Shown piece after piece: positions 16,734-23,870 of a DNA stretch of 37,940 nucleotides. This DNA comes from a virus: positions 1 to 37,940 of the IMG/VR virus record IMGVR_UViG_3300036766_001059; one strand, given 5' to 3'. Each line of letters opens with the position of its first letter. Position 1 is the first letter of the stretch. The position numbers and the translations under genes are program-made. The notes beneath the pieces are model-generated. The model was given only the letters and a program-made list of their open reading frames with translations. It was not told the origin of the DNA and did no database searches.

Positions 16734-17302
16734 GACGCTGCCGCCTTGTGCTTGCCGCCGTCGAGCACGCCGAGGATCGCCGGGCCGGACCGCCGCCGGC
16801 GCGGCGCGCTGGACTTCGGTTTCGTGGCGGGCGCGAGGCGCTTGACCTCCCACTGCAGCTGGCGACGAGACAGCGGCGACAGGCCGAACTCGCGCGTGGC
16901 CATGCGTGCCTCGGCGTGCGTCCGCGGGTCGCCGGTCCGGTAGAAGCCATCCCACAGGATCGCCAGGGCGATGAGGCCCGGAACGTCGGCGTCGACCCAC
17001 TCGGCGACCATCGGGCTGGCCCAGATGGTCGTCCACCAGGCGAGGGTCATGGCGTGGGGCTCGATGACGGCGCCGACGAAGTCGTGGGGCTCGATGACGT
17101 ACTGAGCGAAATGCTTGAGGTCGTGGGCGGTCGAGGGCAGCGGGCAGCCGGACTTGCGATCGACCTCGGCCACACACGCGGTGGGAGAGGTCAGGCTGGG
17201 GAGGTCGACGCGTGTCACCGGCGGCGCCTCGAGGCTGGCCGCGGTGGCAGTGCGGTTGCGGCGCTGGCGCTGGCTTGGCGGCTTCGCGACGGGTCCTGGC
17301 AT
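16730..17302 (-). CDS. Terminase small subunit (putative)
   Basis: 190 residues from ATG 17302 (TGATG junction with the HNH gene). After a Pro/Arg-rich start, the helical core reads DLKHFAQYVIEPHDFVGAVIEPHAMTLAWWTTIWASPMV, then YRTGDPRTHAEARMATREFGLSPLSRRQLQWEVKRL, like the P27-type phage terminase small subunits where EFGLSPLSRRRLQWE is a common ending. It recognises the packaging site. The frame extends upstream to 17572, but that part is shadow of the HNH gene. Confidence 0.82.
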   Translation of the reverse strand: MPGPVAKPPSQRQRRNRTATAASLEAPPVTRVDLPSLTSPTACVAEVDRKSGCPLPSTAHDLKHFAQYVIEPHDFVGAVIEPHAMTLAWWTTIWASPMVAEWVDADVPGLIALAILWDGFYRTGDPRTHAEARMATREFGLSPLSRRQLQWEVKRLAPATKPKSSAPRRRRSGPAILGVLDGGKHKAAAS

Positions 17303-17724
17303 CAGCAGATCGACACGGGCGTAGAGAGGAGGGGGGAGGGGGAGAGACGGGCTCGGCGGTCGATCCTTCCTGACCCGGGCGGCCTTTCTTTCGTCTGTAC
17401 GAGATCCCAACTCTTGGCAGGGGCCGGTGTGGAACCCGTACGCTTCGCCCGCTCGTTGCATGGACCACAGCCGACGAGGTACCCCGCGCTTGGATCGCCG
17501 TCGATCACGTGGGCGGCGACCCACGCATCGCCAGCCGTCAGCCAGGTGCCGCAGCCGTACCCACAGAAGCACGGTAGTGTCGCCGCCAGCTCACGCCGGG
17601 TCGCCTGATGCTCGGCGCCGTAGCCTCGCTCGGTGGTCGTCCGGGCATGGGCTGCACAACGCCCCCGGAACTGAGCGAACTCGGGGCAGCCGGGCGTGCT
17701 GCAGACGGCGAGGGCGCGCGGCAT
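17302..17724 (-). CDS. HNH endonuclease next to terminase
   Basis: 140 residues. CSTPGCPEFAQFRGRCAAH is an N-terminal zinc knuckle; ERGYGAEHQATRREL is the classic segment of terminase-linked HNH proteins. The HNH core is AHVIDGDPSAGYLVGCGPCNERAK. In HK97-like phages such a protein is needed with terminase for specific cleavage of genome ends, so unlike the other HNH genes here it may be a packaging component. Its C-terminal 35 residues are Pro/Arg/Ser-rich and probably disordered. Confidence 0.85.
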   Translation of the reverse strand: MPRALAVCSTPGCPEFAQFRGRCAAHARTTTERGYGAEHQATRRELAATLPCFCGYGCGTWLTAGDAWVAAHVIDGDPSAGYLVGCGPCNERAKRTGSTPAPAKSWDLVQTKERPPGSGRIDRRARLSPSPLLSTPVSIC

Positions 17725-18047
17725 CAGCGCACCGGGAGGACCGCCGCGGGCCGACCGTTGAAGGCGTTGGGCTGGCGGGTGACCTCGTCGTAGATGCCGG
17801 TCGCGAGCTTCGCGATCGCGAGCCAGCAGGCGAACGCCCAGAACGCCGCGTCGAGGGTGAAGACGCTGGCGTCATAGAACGCGAGGACGACGAGGACGAG
17901 CGACGAGCTGAGCGCCAGCGCCTGCTCCCAGGCGCGCGCCACGATGATCGGGAACCAGACCTTGAGGACGGCGACGAGGCCGGTCACGAGGGCGGCCGAG
18001 GTGACGGCGCCCTGCAGGGTCAGGACGTCGGCGAGCGTGATCTCCAT
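17724..18047 (-). CDS. Holin-like membrane protein
   Basis: 107 residues from ATG 18047, with GAGGAA 7 bases upstream. Three hydrophobic spans are visible: LQGAVTSAALVTGLVAVLKVWFP, ALALSSSLVLVVLAFYDA and AAFWAFACWLAIAKLATGIYD. Size and spans fit a phage holin that opens the membrane at lysis. It follows the C1 peptidase gene by 13 bases, which supports a lysis cassette. No family signature was recognised, so the call rests on topology and place. Confidence 0.65.
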   Translation of the reverse strand: MEITLADVLTLQGAVTSAALVTGLVAVLKVWFPIIVARAWEQALALSSSLVLVVLAFYDASVFTLDAAFWAFACWLAIAKLATGIYDEVTRQPNAFNGRPAAVLPVR

Positions 18048-18060
18048 GGCGGTATTCCTC

Positions 18061-19236
18061 CTATGGCTTGTGCGCTGTCCGGGCCGCCTCGGCGGCCATC
18101 TCGACACCTTCGTTGTAGGCGGCCTTCAGGGCGACGGGATCCGCGACCAGAGGCGTGACCTTCGTGCAGTCGGTCGCCTTGATCCATGCGGCCTGGGGGA
18201 CGTTCCGCCAGCTGATGAGGACGGCGTAGTAGCTGGCCGGATCGCCCGCCTTGAGGCCGTAGGCGGCCGCGCTGGCGAGGCTGTTGTCTGGCGGCAGGGA
18301 CTGGATCGGCGTGATGAGCGTCGTGCCGTCCGCCGCGTAGAGCGGCTTGCCGACGGTCGTCTCGACGAGCCGGGCGGTGTGGTCGACCTGGATGAGCATG
18401 GTGCCTCCTGGCGTCGGTGGCGGCGGGAACGGCGACTCCCGCTTGTCGATCGTCTTCCACGCCTCGCCGATCTGGAGGTTCGGGTAGCCGGCGTCGGCCT
18501 CGAACGGGAGCAGGAACTCACCTGAGCGGCCGAACTCGTCCGTCGCGCCATAGGCTCCCCAGCTCTGTCGGTGTCGCCAGTAGCGGCCGCTCGGGGATCG
18601 CCCGCTCGACAGCGAGCCGACCGGTCCCTTGAGCCGGAAGCCCTTGCGGACGTACATGTGGCCGCCGGCCACACCGGACGGGAACGGGAGCAGCCCGGAC
18701 GATGGGCAGGTCCACCAGTTGGTGGGCCAGGCCGACGCGATCGACAGCGCCCCGAAGCCCAGCAGGAGCTGGATCTGGGCATCGAACCAGTCCGCCGATC
18801 CGGGCGTGCCCAGGACCTGGTAGAACGCTTCGATCAGCCGGCCGGCGCCGTCGGTCGCCGGCACGCCGACCTGCCTGGCCATCTTCCAGACCTCGAGGGG
18901 GAACGAGCCCTCGACGGTCGGGATCCCATCGCCCGGGTAGGCGCCGTGGCCATGCTTGAGCCAGTCGTAGGCCTTGAAGCCGGAGGCGGTCGAGAATGGC
19001 CAACCGCCCTCGTCGAGGTGCTCCTGGGCCTGGCGGATCTCGGTCGCCGCAAAGGCGACGCAGGCTCCGACGCCGTCCTGGTCGAGCGTCGGCCCGAGGT
19101 CGATGTCGAAGTCGTCGGGGACCGGCAGGGCGGCCCGCGTCGCAAGCAGCAGCCCTGCATCCCAGTTGCGCGGGTTCGTCCGTGCCGCGATCGCGGCCGG
19201 ATGGTCGTGGAGGTAGCCGAGCGACGGGTGGGTCAT
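18061..19236 (-). CDS. Papain-like (C1) cysteine peptidase, candidate lysis enzyme
   Basis: 391 residues. LGPTLDQDGVGACVAFAATE gives the oxyanion Gln53 and catalytic Cys59, GGHMYVRKGF gives His193, and RQSWGAYGATDEFGRSGEFLLP is the papain NSWG...G-x-G-F segment, with Gln224 in place of the catalytic Asn. A linker of Pro (PFPPPPTPGG) at about residue 270 separates a C-terminal domain (MLIQVDHTARLVETTVGKPLYA) of about 120 residues, maybe for binding. No signal peptide is evident. Beside a holin and with no amidase, muramidase or transglycosylase in the window, it is the best endolysin candidate; a scaffold or host-protein role is also possible. Confidence 0.8.
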   Translation of the reverse strand: MTHPSLGYLHDHPAAIAARTNPRNWDAGLLLATRAALPVPDDFDIDLGPTLDQDGVGACVAFAATEIRQAQEHLDEGGWPFSTASGFKAYDWLKHGHGAYPGDGIPTVEGSFPLEVWKMARQVGVPATDGAGRLIEAFYQVLGTPGSADWFDAQIQLLLGFGALSIASAWPTNWWTCPSSGLLPFPSGVAGGHMYVRKGFRLKGPVGSLSSGRSPSGRYWRHRQSWGAYGATDEFGRSGEFLLPFEADAGYPNLQIGEAWKTIDKRESPFPPPPTPGGTMLIQVDHTARLVETTVGKPLYAADGTTLITPIQSLPPDNSLASAAAYGLKAGDPASYYAVLISWRNVPQAAWIKATDCTKVTPLVADPVALKAAYNEGVEMAAEAARTAHKP

Positions 19237-19631
19237 CGCACGCCACTCGCATCGAGCTCGGCGATCTCGCCGCGTAGATGCTCGAGCTCGAGACCAATGC
19301 GATCATGGAGACGCTCGATCTCCTGTCCGATCGCGCGAAGGGTGGCCGGGGCCGTCAACCCCGGGATGTCGAGCTGGCCCCAGCGCACGGCTTCGAGGAC
19401 CGCCGCGGTCCGGGTGTAGGCCCCGGTCTTGGCGAGCATGGAACTCATGTGGTTCTTGACCGTCTGCTCGCTGATGCCCATCTCGGCGGCCACGGTCTTG
19501 TTCGTGCCCCCGTCGCGGATCGCGGCGAGGATCTGCAGCTCACGCGGTGAGAGGAGGTACCCGCTGCCCTCCCTGCCCGCCGGCCGGCCGGCCCCGCGAC
19601 CGACGAGCTCGAGCGCCAGCGCCGCGCTCAC
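19233..19631 (-). CDS. LuxR-type HTH protein without sensor domain
   Basis: 132 residues from GTG 19631 (GTGA overlap). The LuxR/GerE DNA-binding domain spans about 27-85: LSPRELQILAAIRDGGTNKTVAAEMGISEQTVKNHMSSML. No receiver or autoinducer domain is present; a C-terminal helix (IGQEIERLHDRIGLELEHLRGEIAEL) may be a coiled-coil dimeriser. It lies in the lysis/late block, so it may time late or lysis transcription. A second, shorter LuxR-type protein lies at 20152-20361. Confidence 0.85.
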   Translation of the reverse strand: MSAALALELVGRGAGRPAGREGSGYLLSPRELQILAAIRDGGTNKTVAAEMGISEQTVKNHMSSMLAKTGAYTRTAAVLEAVRWGQLDIPGLTAPATLRAIGQEIERLHDRIGLELEHLRGEIAELDASGVR

Positions 19632-20002
19632 AGCGGGCCGGCGACGATCTGGACGTGGCCAGCGGCTGCCAGGACAGCGGCCGCGATCGTGGCAAGGATC
19701 TTCCAGTTCCGGCCGAGCAGGTCGACCGTGAAGCGGAGGACGCCGAGGGCGCCGGCCTTGCGGGCTTGCTCGATCGCGGACTCCGCGATGAAGGTGTCGA
19801 AGCGCTTGTGGGCGGCGATCGAATCGCCGCGCTGGGCGATGTGCTCCCGGCCGTGCTCCTCGCGATACGCCGCGAAGTGCTTGCCGGTGTCCTCGATCGC
19901 GCTCATGACCCGTCCCTCGGTCGCGGCCAGATCCTCGCGGAAGTCGTCGCGCAGGCGATCGAACGCGGCCAGCAGGCCGAACGCGGCCGGGTCAACGCCC
20001 AT
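19628..20002 (-). CDS. Coiled-coil protein with C-terminal membrane anchor (first late gene)
   Basis: 124 residues (MGVDPAAFGLLAAFDRLRDD). Residues about 10-75 are charged helix; a hydrophobic segment near the end (WKILATIAAAVLAAAGHVQIVAG) is a probable single membrane span. The layout resembles hemolysin XhlA-type or spanin-like lysis accessory proteins, but no family motif was recognised. It is the first gene after the hairpin at 20027-20063 and leads the lysis cassette. Confidence 0.6.
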   Translation of the reverse strand: MGVDPAAFGLLAAFDRLRDDFREDLAATEGRVMSAIEDTGKHFAAYREEHGREHIAQRGDSIAAHKRFDTFIAESAIEQARKAGALGVLRFTVDLLGRNWKILATIAAAVLAAAGHVQIVAGPL

Positions 20003-20151
20003 GCGGCCCTCGGCTCAGGAGCGACCCGGGGTCCGTCGCGCCATCCCAACGCGACGGACCCCGAGAGGAGGAGGGAGGAGGGACCTTCCGGATCGCCATG
20101 CCCCACTGACGGTAGCTCTGAACGAGCCGCGCAGCCAGCTGGACGATTGTT
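20003..20151 (-). other. Early/late intergenic region, candidate late control and attP region
   Basis: These 149 bases hold no good gene. They contain the strong inverted repeat at 20027-20063 and a purine-rich tract (GAGGAGGAGGGAGGAGGGA at about 20063-20083). As the gap nearest to the 3' side of the integrase block, it is a candidate location for attP or a late promoter; neither a clear -35/-10 pair nor an att core could be identified by eye. Confidence 0.35.
20027..20063 (-). terminator. Perfect 14-bp-stem hairpin after the early operon
   Basis: CGGGGTCCGTCGCG and its exact complement flank a 9-base loop. It lies about 90 bases past the last early gene (20152) and 25 bases before the first late gene. 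No T-run follows on the minus strand, so it may terminate with a factor or serve as an antitermination control point between early and late genes. Confidence 0.65.
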
Positions 20152-20361
20152 CTAGACGGGCTCCCCGAACACGGCCCGGTAGGCCTGGATCGTGGTGGAC
20201 ACGCCGAGGCGGGAACGGATGTTCGCCAGGGTGGCCCGGACGGTACCCGGGGCGACTCCGCAGCGCTTCGCCGCGATCTTCTGGCTCCCGGTCTCCGCAT
20301 AGGCCCGGAGGATCTCGAGCTGGCGCGGCGTGAGCCGCTCGACGCCGGCGGCGAGGGTCAC
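20152..20361 (-). CDS. Minimal LuxR-type HTH protein
   Basis: 69 residues from GTG 20361, overlapping the integrase stop (GTGA). Almost the whole protein is a LuxR/GerE HTH: VERLTPRQLEILRAYAETGS, then QKIAAKRCGVAPGTVRATLANIRSRLGV. It is coupled to the integrase, so it could act as a directionality or transcription factor for the integrase block or the neighbouring late genes. No other domain is present. Confidence 0.8.
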   Translation of the reverse strand: MTLAAGVERLTPRQLEILRAYAETGSQKIAAKRCGVAPGTVRATLANIRSRLGVSTTIQAYRAVFGEPV

Positions 20362-21914
20362 GCGGACCTCGCGATCCGGAGGCGCTCCCGCCGGCCATAG
20401 ATCGGGACCCTGACCGTGTGGACGTGTGGCCCGGGCGCCTGCCGGGGGCGCCAGTCCACACCGACGAGCTCCGGCATCGCCTGGTCGAGCCCGATGTCAT
20501 ACGCCCAGGGCGTGAGCTCGACGCCGGCGAACGACCGGCCGACGACGTCGATCCGGGCGTAGACCGCATGGACCAGGCGAGCGCGCTCCTCGGGGGTCGC
20601 CTCGATCCAGAGGCCCGCGAGGTCGGCGACCGCGGCGATCGCCTCGTCCGCGCCGACCTCGGACCGGCGCGGAGTCCTCGCCTGCTCAAGCTCTGCACGC
20701 AATCGGCGGACCCCGGTGAGGTAGACGTCGTCGCTGAGGCGTTCGCCGGCGTGCTCGAGGGCGAGGTCCCGGATCGCACGCTCGAGCCGGGCTCTCGTCG
20801 TGTCGATCGGCCGCGCGACGCGGGCCTCGACGACTCGCCGGATCCGGGCGATGGCGGCGGGGCCGAGGTTCGTCCCGGCGATCTGGCCCTCGATCGCCGG
20901 CTCCCACGCCTCGAGGGGCACGGACGCCGACGAGCCCCAGCCCGAGCATGGATCCGGGTGGAGCATCCGGCGACGCGCCCGGGCTCCCTCGCCCATCAGG
21001 CCGTTCGAGCGGATCCGCCGGCCGCACGACCCGCAGGCGACGAGGCCGCGGAGGAGGTCGGTATCGTGACGGTGCGACGGGCCGCCGCCGCGGAGCCGCT
21101 GGGCGCGGAGGTCGGCGCAGCGGCGCCACAGCTCGTCGCTCACCGGCGGGTCGGCTCGCCAGGGCGCGGGGAGGCGCTCCTCGTCGGGCCCGCGGTGCCG
21201 GCGGACCCAGCCGGCGTAGAGCGGGTTCCGGAGCATCTTCACGACCCGCTCGTACTCGAGCCCGGTGACCCGGGCGAGGTCGCGCATCGAGAGCGAGCCC
21301 TCGGCGTAGCGGCGGAAGACCTCGACCGCCCGCTCGATCGACGCAGGGTCGATCTCGAGGACATGCGGCGCCTCGGCGGACCGCCGGAACCCGAGCGGTG
21401 GGTTGCCGGCCTGGTCGGCGTAGCGGCGGAACTTGGCCGCGTAGCCGTCGGTGATCCGGCCCGCCAGGCGCCGGATGTAGCGCTCGGCCGCGGTCGCCTC
21501 GGCCACGAGCTCGTCCCAATCCTCGGGATCCGAGGACAGGATCCGGCGATCGGCCATGAAGACGGCGACGCCGACGGGGTGGAGCTCGTCCTCGAGGATC
21601 TCGAGCGTTCGGCGAAGGTTGCGCTGCCAGCGATCGCTGTAGCCGACGAGGAGGACATCGAAGGCGCCGGCGGCCGCGTCGTCGAGCATCCGGCGCATCT
21701 CGGTCGAGCGCCAGGCGATCTTGCCCGAGACGGCGACCTGGTAGACGAGGCCCGTGTCGACGACGCCGAGGCGCTCCGCCGCGAGGTCCTGCTTCTCGCG
21801 CTGGCTGTCCGGGCCGAATGTGTCGAACTGGCCCTCGGTCGATTCGCGGATCCAGCGGGCGAACCGCCGACCGCGGAGCTCCTCGATCGAACGGACGAGT
21901 CGACGGCTGGTCAC
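20358..21914 (-). CDS. int: Large serine integrase
   Basis: 518 residues from GTG 21914 (GTGA with the upstream small gene). The resolvase domain begins FARWIRESTEGQFDTFGPDSQREKQ with nucleophile Ser25, and continues through DVLLVGYSDRWQRNLRRTLEILEDEL. The recombinase domain includes PLGFRR, then SMRDLARVTGLEYERVVKMLRNPLYAGWV. The zinc ribbon is LRGLVACGSCGRRI, with a later Cys in HPDPCSGWG, followed by coiled-coil-like helices (ARLERAIRDLALEHAGERLS). It would integrate the phage at a host attB. The earlier start at 22040 would be Arg/Pro-rich shadow and is rejected. Confidence 0.93.
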   Translation of the reverse strand: MTSRRLVRSIEELRGRRFARWIRESTEGQFDTFGPDSQREKQDLAAERLGVVDTGLVYQVAVSGKIAWRSTEMRRMLDDAAAGAFDVLLVGYSDRWQRNLRRTLEILEDELHPVGVAVFMADRRILSSDPEDWDELVAEATAAERYIRRLAGRITDGYAAKFRRYADQAGNPPLGFRRSAEAPHVLEIDPASIERAVEVFRRYAEGSLSMRDLARVTGLEYERVVKMLRNPLYAGWVRRHRGPDEERLPAPWRADPPVSDELWRRCADLRAQRLRGGGPSHRHDTDLLRGLVACGSCGRRIRSNGLMGEGARARRRMLHPDPCSGWGSSASVPLEAWEPAIEGQIAGTNLGPAAIARIRRVVEARVARPIDTTRARLERAIRDLALEHAGERLSDDVYLTGVRRLRAELEQARTPRRSEVGADEAIAAVADLAGLWIEATPEERARLVHAVYARIDVVGRSFAGVELTPWAYDIGLDQAMPELVGVDWRPRQAPGPHVHTVRVPIYGRRERLRIARSA

Positions 21915-22078
21915 GCTGCGCGCCCTCCTCGCGGGCCACCCTGGACGACGGTCATCGTAGCCCGTCGCTCGGCGGTCTCGCGGCGGCGTGCCGCGACCGC
22001 GAGGGCGAGCTCGGCGAGGAGCGTCACGAGCGGGTTGCACTCGGGCCGCGTCGGGTTCCGCGCGGAACGCTCAGGCAT
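21911..22078 (-). CDS. Small hypothetical protein upstream of integrase
   Basis: 55 residues from ATG 22078 (MPERSARNPTRPECNPLVTL). A helical centre (LVTLLAELALAVAARRRETAERRA) is flanked by flexible ends. It overlaps the previous gene by 8 bases and ends GTGA into the integrase. Unknown function; a recombination cofactor is possible by position only. Confidence 0.5.
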   Translation of the reverse strand: MPERSARNPTRPECNPLVTLLAELALAVAARRRETAERRATMTVVQGGPRGGRAA

Positions 22079-22238
22079 CGACCGAATCCGCCCAGCGCAT
22101 GACCCGACCGATCGCCCAAGCCCAGCCGATGCCGGCGAGGAACTGCGTGCCGTGGGGCAGCGTGAGGCTGAACACGACAACGCCGGCGGTGGCGAAGAAG
22201 ACCGCCAGGCCGAGGGCCGCCTGGTGGACGGGCTTCAC
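22071..22238 (-). CDS. Small membrane protein
   Basis: 55 residues from GTG 22238, which overlaps the preceding stop (GTGA). Two hydrophobic spans: AALGLAVFFATAGVVVFSL and QFLAGIGWAWAIGRVM. Coupled to a second tiny membrane gene upstream. Unrecognised; possibly an immunity/exclusion or membrane-associated factor. Confidence 0.5.
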   Translation of the reverse strand: MKPVHQAALGLAVFFATAGVVVFSLTLPHGTQFLAGIGWAWAIGRVMRWADSVDA

Positions 22239-22360
22239 CAGCCGCCTCCGGGCTCGTCGAAGGGCTCGATCCGGATCCGCGGCCGCGCCAGGAGCAGGCC
22301 GAGCGCGGCCAGACCGGCGGCGAGGATGAGCAGGGCGAGGCCCGCGGCGAGGCGTGTCAT
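22235..22360 (-). CDS. 41-residue single-span membrane protein
   Basis: From ATG 22360 (ATGA overlap): a hydrophobic span LAAGLALLILAAGLAALGLLLA, then RPRIRIEPFDEPGGGW outside. Too short to classify. Both junctions overlap with neighbours, which supports translation. Confidence 0.5.
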   Translation of the reverse strand: MTRLAAGLALLILAAGLAALGLLLARPRIRIEPFDEPGGGW

Positions 22361-22524
22361 CGCGGCTCTCCCGGTGTCTTGGCCAGAGCGTCGCGAACGG
22401 CGGCAAGGAGCTGGTTCAGTTGGTAGGCAATGTCGGCGTGGAGGGCACGGAGCGCGGCGGCCCAGCGCCATCCGACGACCTCGCCCACTGTTTCGGACTT
22501 GTCTCGGGCTGCGGAGTCGGTCAT
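22357..22524 (-). CDS. Small hypothetical protein
   Basis: 55 residues from ATG 22524 (MTDSAARDKSETVGEVVGWR), mainly one long amphipathic helix (WAAALRALHADIAYQLNQLLAAVRDALAK). It overlaps the VRR-NUC gene upstream (ATGA) and the membrane gene downstream (ATGA). No known family. Confidence 0.5.
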   Translation of the reverse strand: MTDSAARDKSETVGEVVGWRWAAALRALHADIAYQLNQLLAAVRDALAKTPGEPR

Positions 22525-22862
22525 CGGAGCACCTCTCGGATCCGCGCTAGGTCGGCCGGGCGCCAGACGTAGACCTCGGCGCCGGCTGCGGTCCAGGCGT
22601 CGAGCCAGGCCTGCTGCGCCGCCTCGACGCGGCCGCTGGCAGCTTTCAGCTCGGCGACAACGATCCGACCGGCCCGGATGGCGACGAAGTCCGGCCAGCC
22701 CGGATCGCCCTGCTGCTGGGCGAGGTCGGCCCGCCGAATGTGGTGCCAGCGCCAGCCGGCGAGGGTCGCCTCCGTCTCGACCGCGACGAGGAGGTCCTCC
22801 TCGGGCATGGCGCCGGCGAGCATCGCCCGATAGTCCTCGACGGACGTCAGTTCGCGAGCCAT
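22521..22862 (-). CDS. VRR-NUC domain nuclease
   Basis: 113 residues from ATG 22862. The PD-(D/E)xK core is clear: GDPGWPDFVAIRAGRIVVAELKAASGRV with Asp58, Glu71 and Lys73, then QQAWLDAWTAAGAEVYVWRPAD. Stand-alone VRR-NUC proteins are common in phages and resemble Holliday-junction or flap nucleases (FAN1 carries the same domain). It lies between replication genes and integrase and likely processes recombination or replication intermediates. Confidence 0.88.
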   Translation of the reverse strand: MARELTSVEDYRAMLAGAMPEEDLLVAVETEATLAGWRWHHIRRADLAQQQGDPGWPDFVAIRAGRIVVAELKAASGRVEAAQQAWLDAWTAAGAEVYVWRPADLARIREVLR

Positions 22863-23134
22863 GCCGGCTCCTCCATCGATGCATCGGCTGGCGGTGGGGG
22901 GGGCTCGGGCAGGGGCTCGGGCTCGATCGCCGGCGCCTTCGCCGGCCGGTCGTCGTTGACCGGCCAGTCCTCGCCGATGACGGACGTGACCCGGGTCCAG
23001 CAGGCCTCGACGTTCACGCAGCGCGGCAGGGTGTCGTAGCGGCGGCCGGCGATCGGCTCGCGCCACTCCACGAGGCGGACGGTGACCTCGCCGTCGTCGG
23101 CGCCGCACAGCAGGCAGGCGAGCTGGGGGCTCAT
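22847..23134 (-). CDS. Small Cys-containing protein, possible zinc binding
   Basis: 95 residues. CLLCGADD near residue 7 and a later CVNVEAC give four Cys in two pairs, suggesting a zinc site. The C-terminal third is Pro-rich (EPEPLPEPPPPPADA), coded over a run of eight G/C bases. The end overlaps the VRR-NUC start by 16 bases. Function unknown. Confidence 0.55.
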   Translation of the reverse strand: MSPQLACLLCGADDGEVTVRLVEWREPIAGRRYDTLPRCVNVEACWTRVTSVIGEDWPVNDDRPAKAPAIEPEPLPEPPPPPADASMEEPAWLAN

Positions 23135-23246
23135 GAGGCCTCGGGACTTTCTGGTTCCCGTTTCGACATCGCCGGAGCGTGGCTGCGATGCGGTCCTAGT
23201 CCAGCCAGGGCCTCAGAGGATTCCGACCCCCCTACCCACCACCAGG

Positions 23247-23870
23247 TCATGACGTCGGCTCCGGAGCGGCCTCGCCCATCCAGGCCGGCTCCTCCGGCGT
23301 CGGCTCGACCCCTTTCGCCCCATTGCGTCGGGCCGCCAGCCCAGCGACGAAACCGCCAGCCTCAGCCGCCGCGTGCTCCAGTGCTCGCGCGTCAGCGCGC
23401 TCTTCAACCATACCCGAATCCGAATCCGAACCCGAATCCGAAGAGGACTTGTCCGGACTTGTACGTACTCGTCCGGACTTCTGCCCATCTGAACTCAAAT
23501 CGGCGGTTGTACGTACTCGTACGGACATGCACGTACTTCGGTGACGGGCGAGGTGGGTCTCGGCCTTGGTGCCGCCCTTTGCCCCGTGTTTGGGCAGGGT
23601 CGGCACGACGCCGTGTTCGCCGCAGTCGAGGTACTTCACGCGACCGAGCGCGACCAGGTCGGCGAGGCAGCCATCGACCATCCGCTGGCGCCTGGCTGGG
23701 CCCTCGTACGGAAAGAGCTCGGCCGCGATCTGGCGGGGTTTCAGCTCGAAGTAGCCGGCGTCGTCGCACAGGGTCCAGAGCCCCATGTAGACGTAGCGCG
23801 ACGTGATCGCGAGCGCGGCCATCCGCTCGTCCTTGAAGAAGTCGGGCCGGAGCAGGCGGGTGCGGCTCAT
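23247..23870 (-). CDS. Winged-helix phage replication-type protein (candidate initiator)
   Basis: 207 residues from ATG 23870 (ATGA overlap). The N-terminal 110 residues match a phage family related to replisome-organiser proteins: RTRLLRPDFFKDERMAALAI, YMGLWTLCDDAGYFELKPRQIAAELFPY, LADLVALGRVKYLD. The middle (about 125-150) is low complexity (SSSDSGSDSDSG) and coded by repeats; the C-terminus ends EEPAWMGEAAPEPTS. Such genes often carry the origin, as with lambda O, and here the repeats lie inside the gene. Replication function is inferred, not proven. Confidence 0.65.
   Translation of the reverse strand: MSRTRLLRPDFFKDERMAALAITSRYVYMGLWTLCDDAGYFELKPRQIAAELFPYEGPARRQRMVDGCLADLVALGRVKYLDCGEHGVVPTLPKHGAKGGTKAETHLARHRSTCMSVRVRTTADLSSDGQKSGRVRTSPDKSSSDSGSDSDSGMVEERADARALEHAAAEAGGFVAGLAARRNGAKGVEPTPEEPAWMGEAAPEPTS
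23413..23537. repeat. Iteron-like direct repeats inside the replication gene, candidate origin
   Basis: TTGTACGTACTCGT occurs at 23459-23472 and 23507-23520, both followed by near-identical (C/A)CGGAC. GTCCGGACTT occurs at 23451-23460 and 23471-23480. CCGAAT/CCGAAC hexamers fill 23414-23442, and a partial copy (GCACGTACTT) is at 23530-23539. A relatively AT-rich patch (CATCTGAACTCAAAT) lies between the two long copies. Confidence 0.6.

Noticed and set aside
16632-17468. 278-residue minus-strand frame over the small terminase
   Set aside because: Only its last 33 residues look real; the rest is an out-of-frame shadow of the small terminase and HNH genes.
19992-20300. Minus-strand frame across the early/late gap
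   Set aside because: It is mostly antiphase to the LuxR-type gene and crosses the hairpin; no ribosome site or family pattern.
20358-22040. Integrase starting at 22040
   Set aside because: The added 42 residues are Arg/Pro-rich and overlap a separate small gene; GTG 21914 gives a proper GTGA junction.
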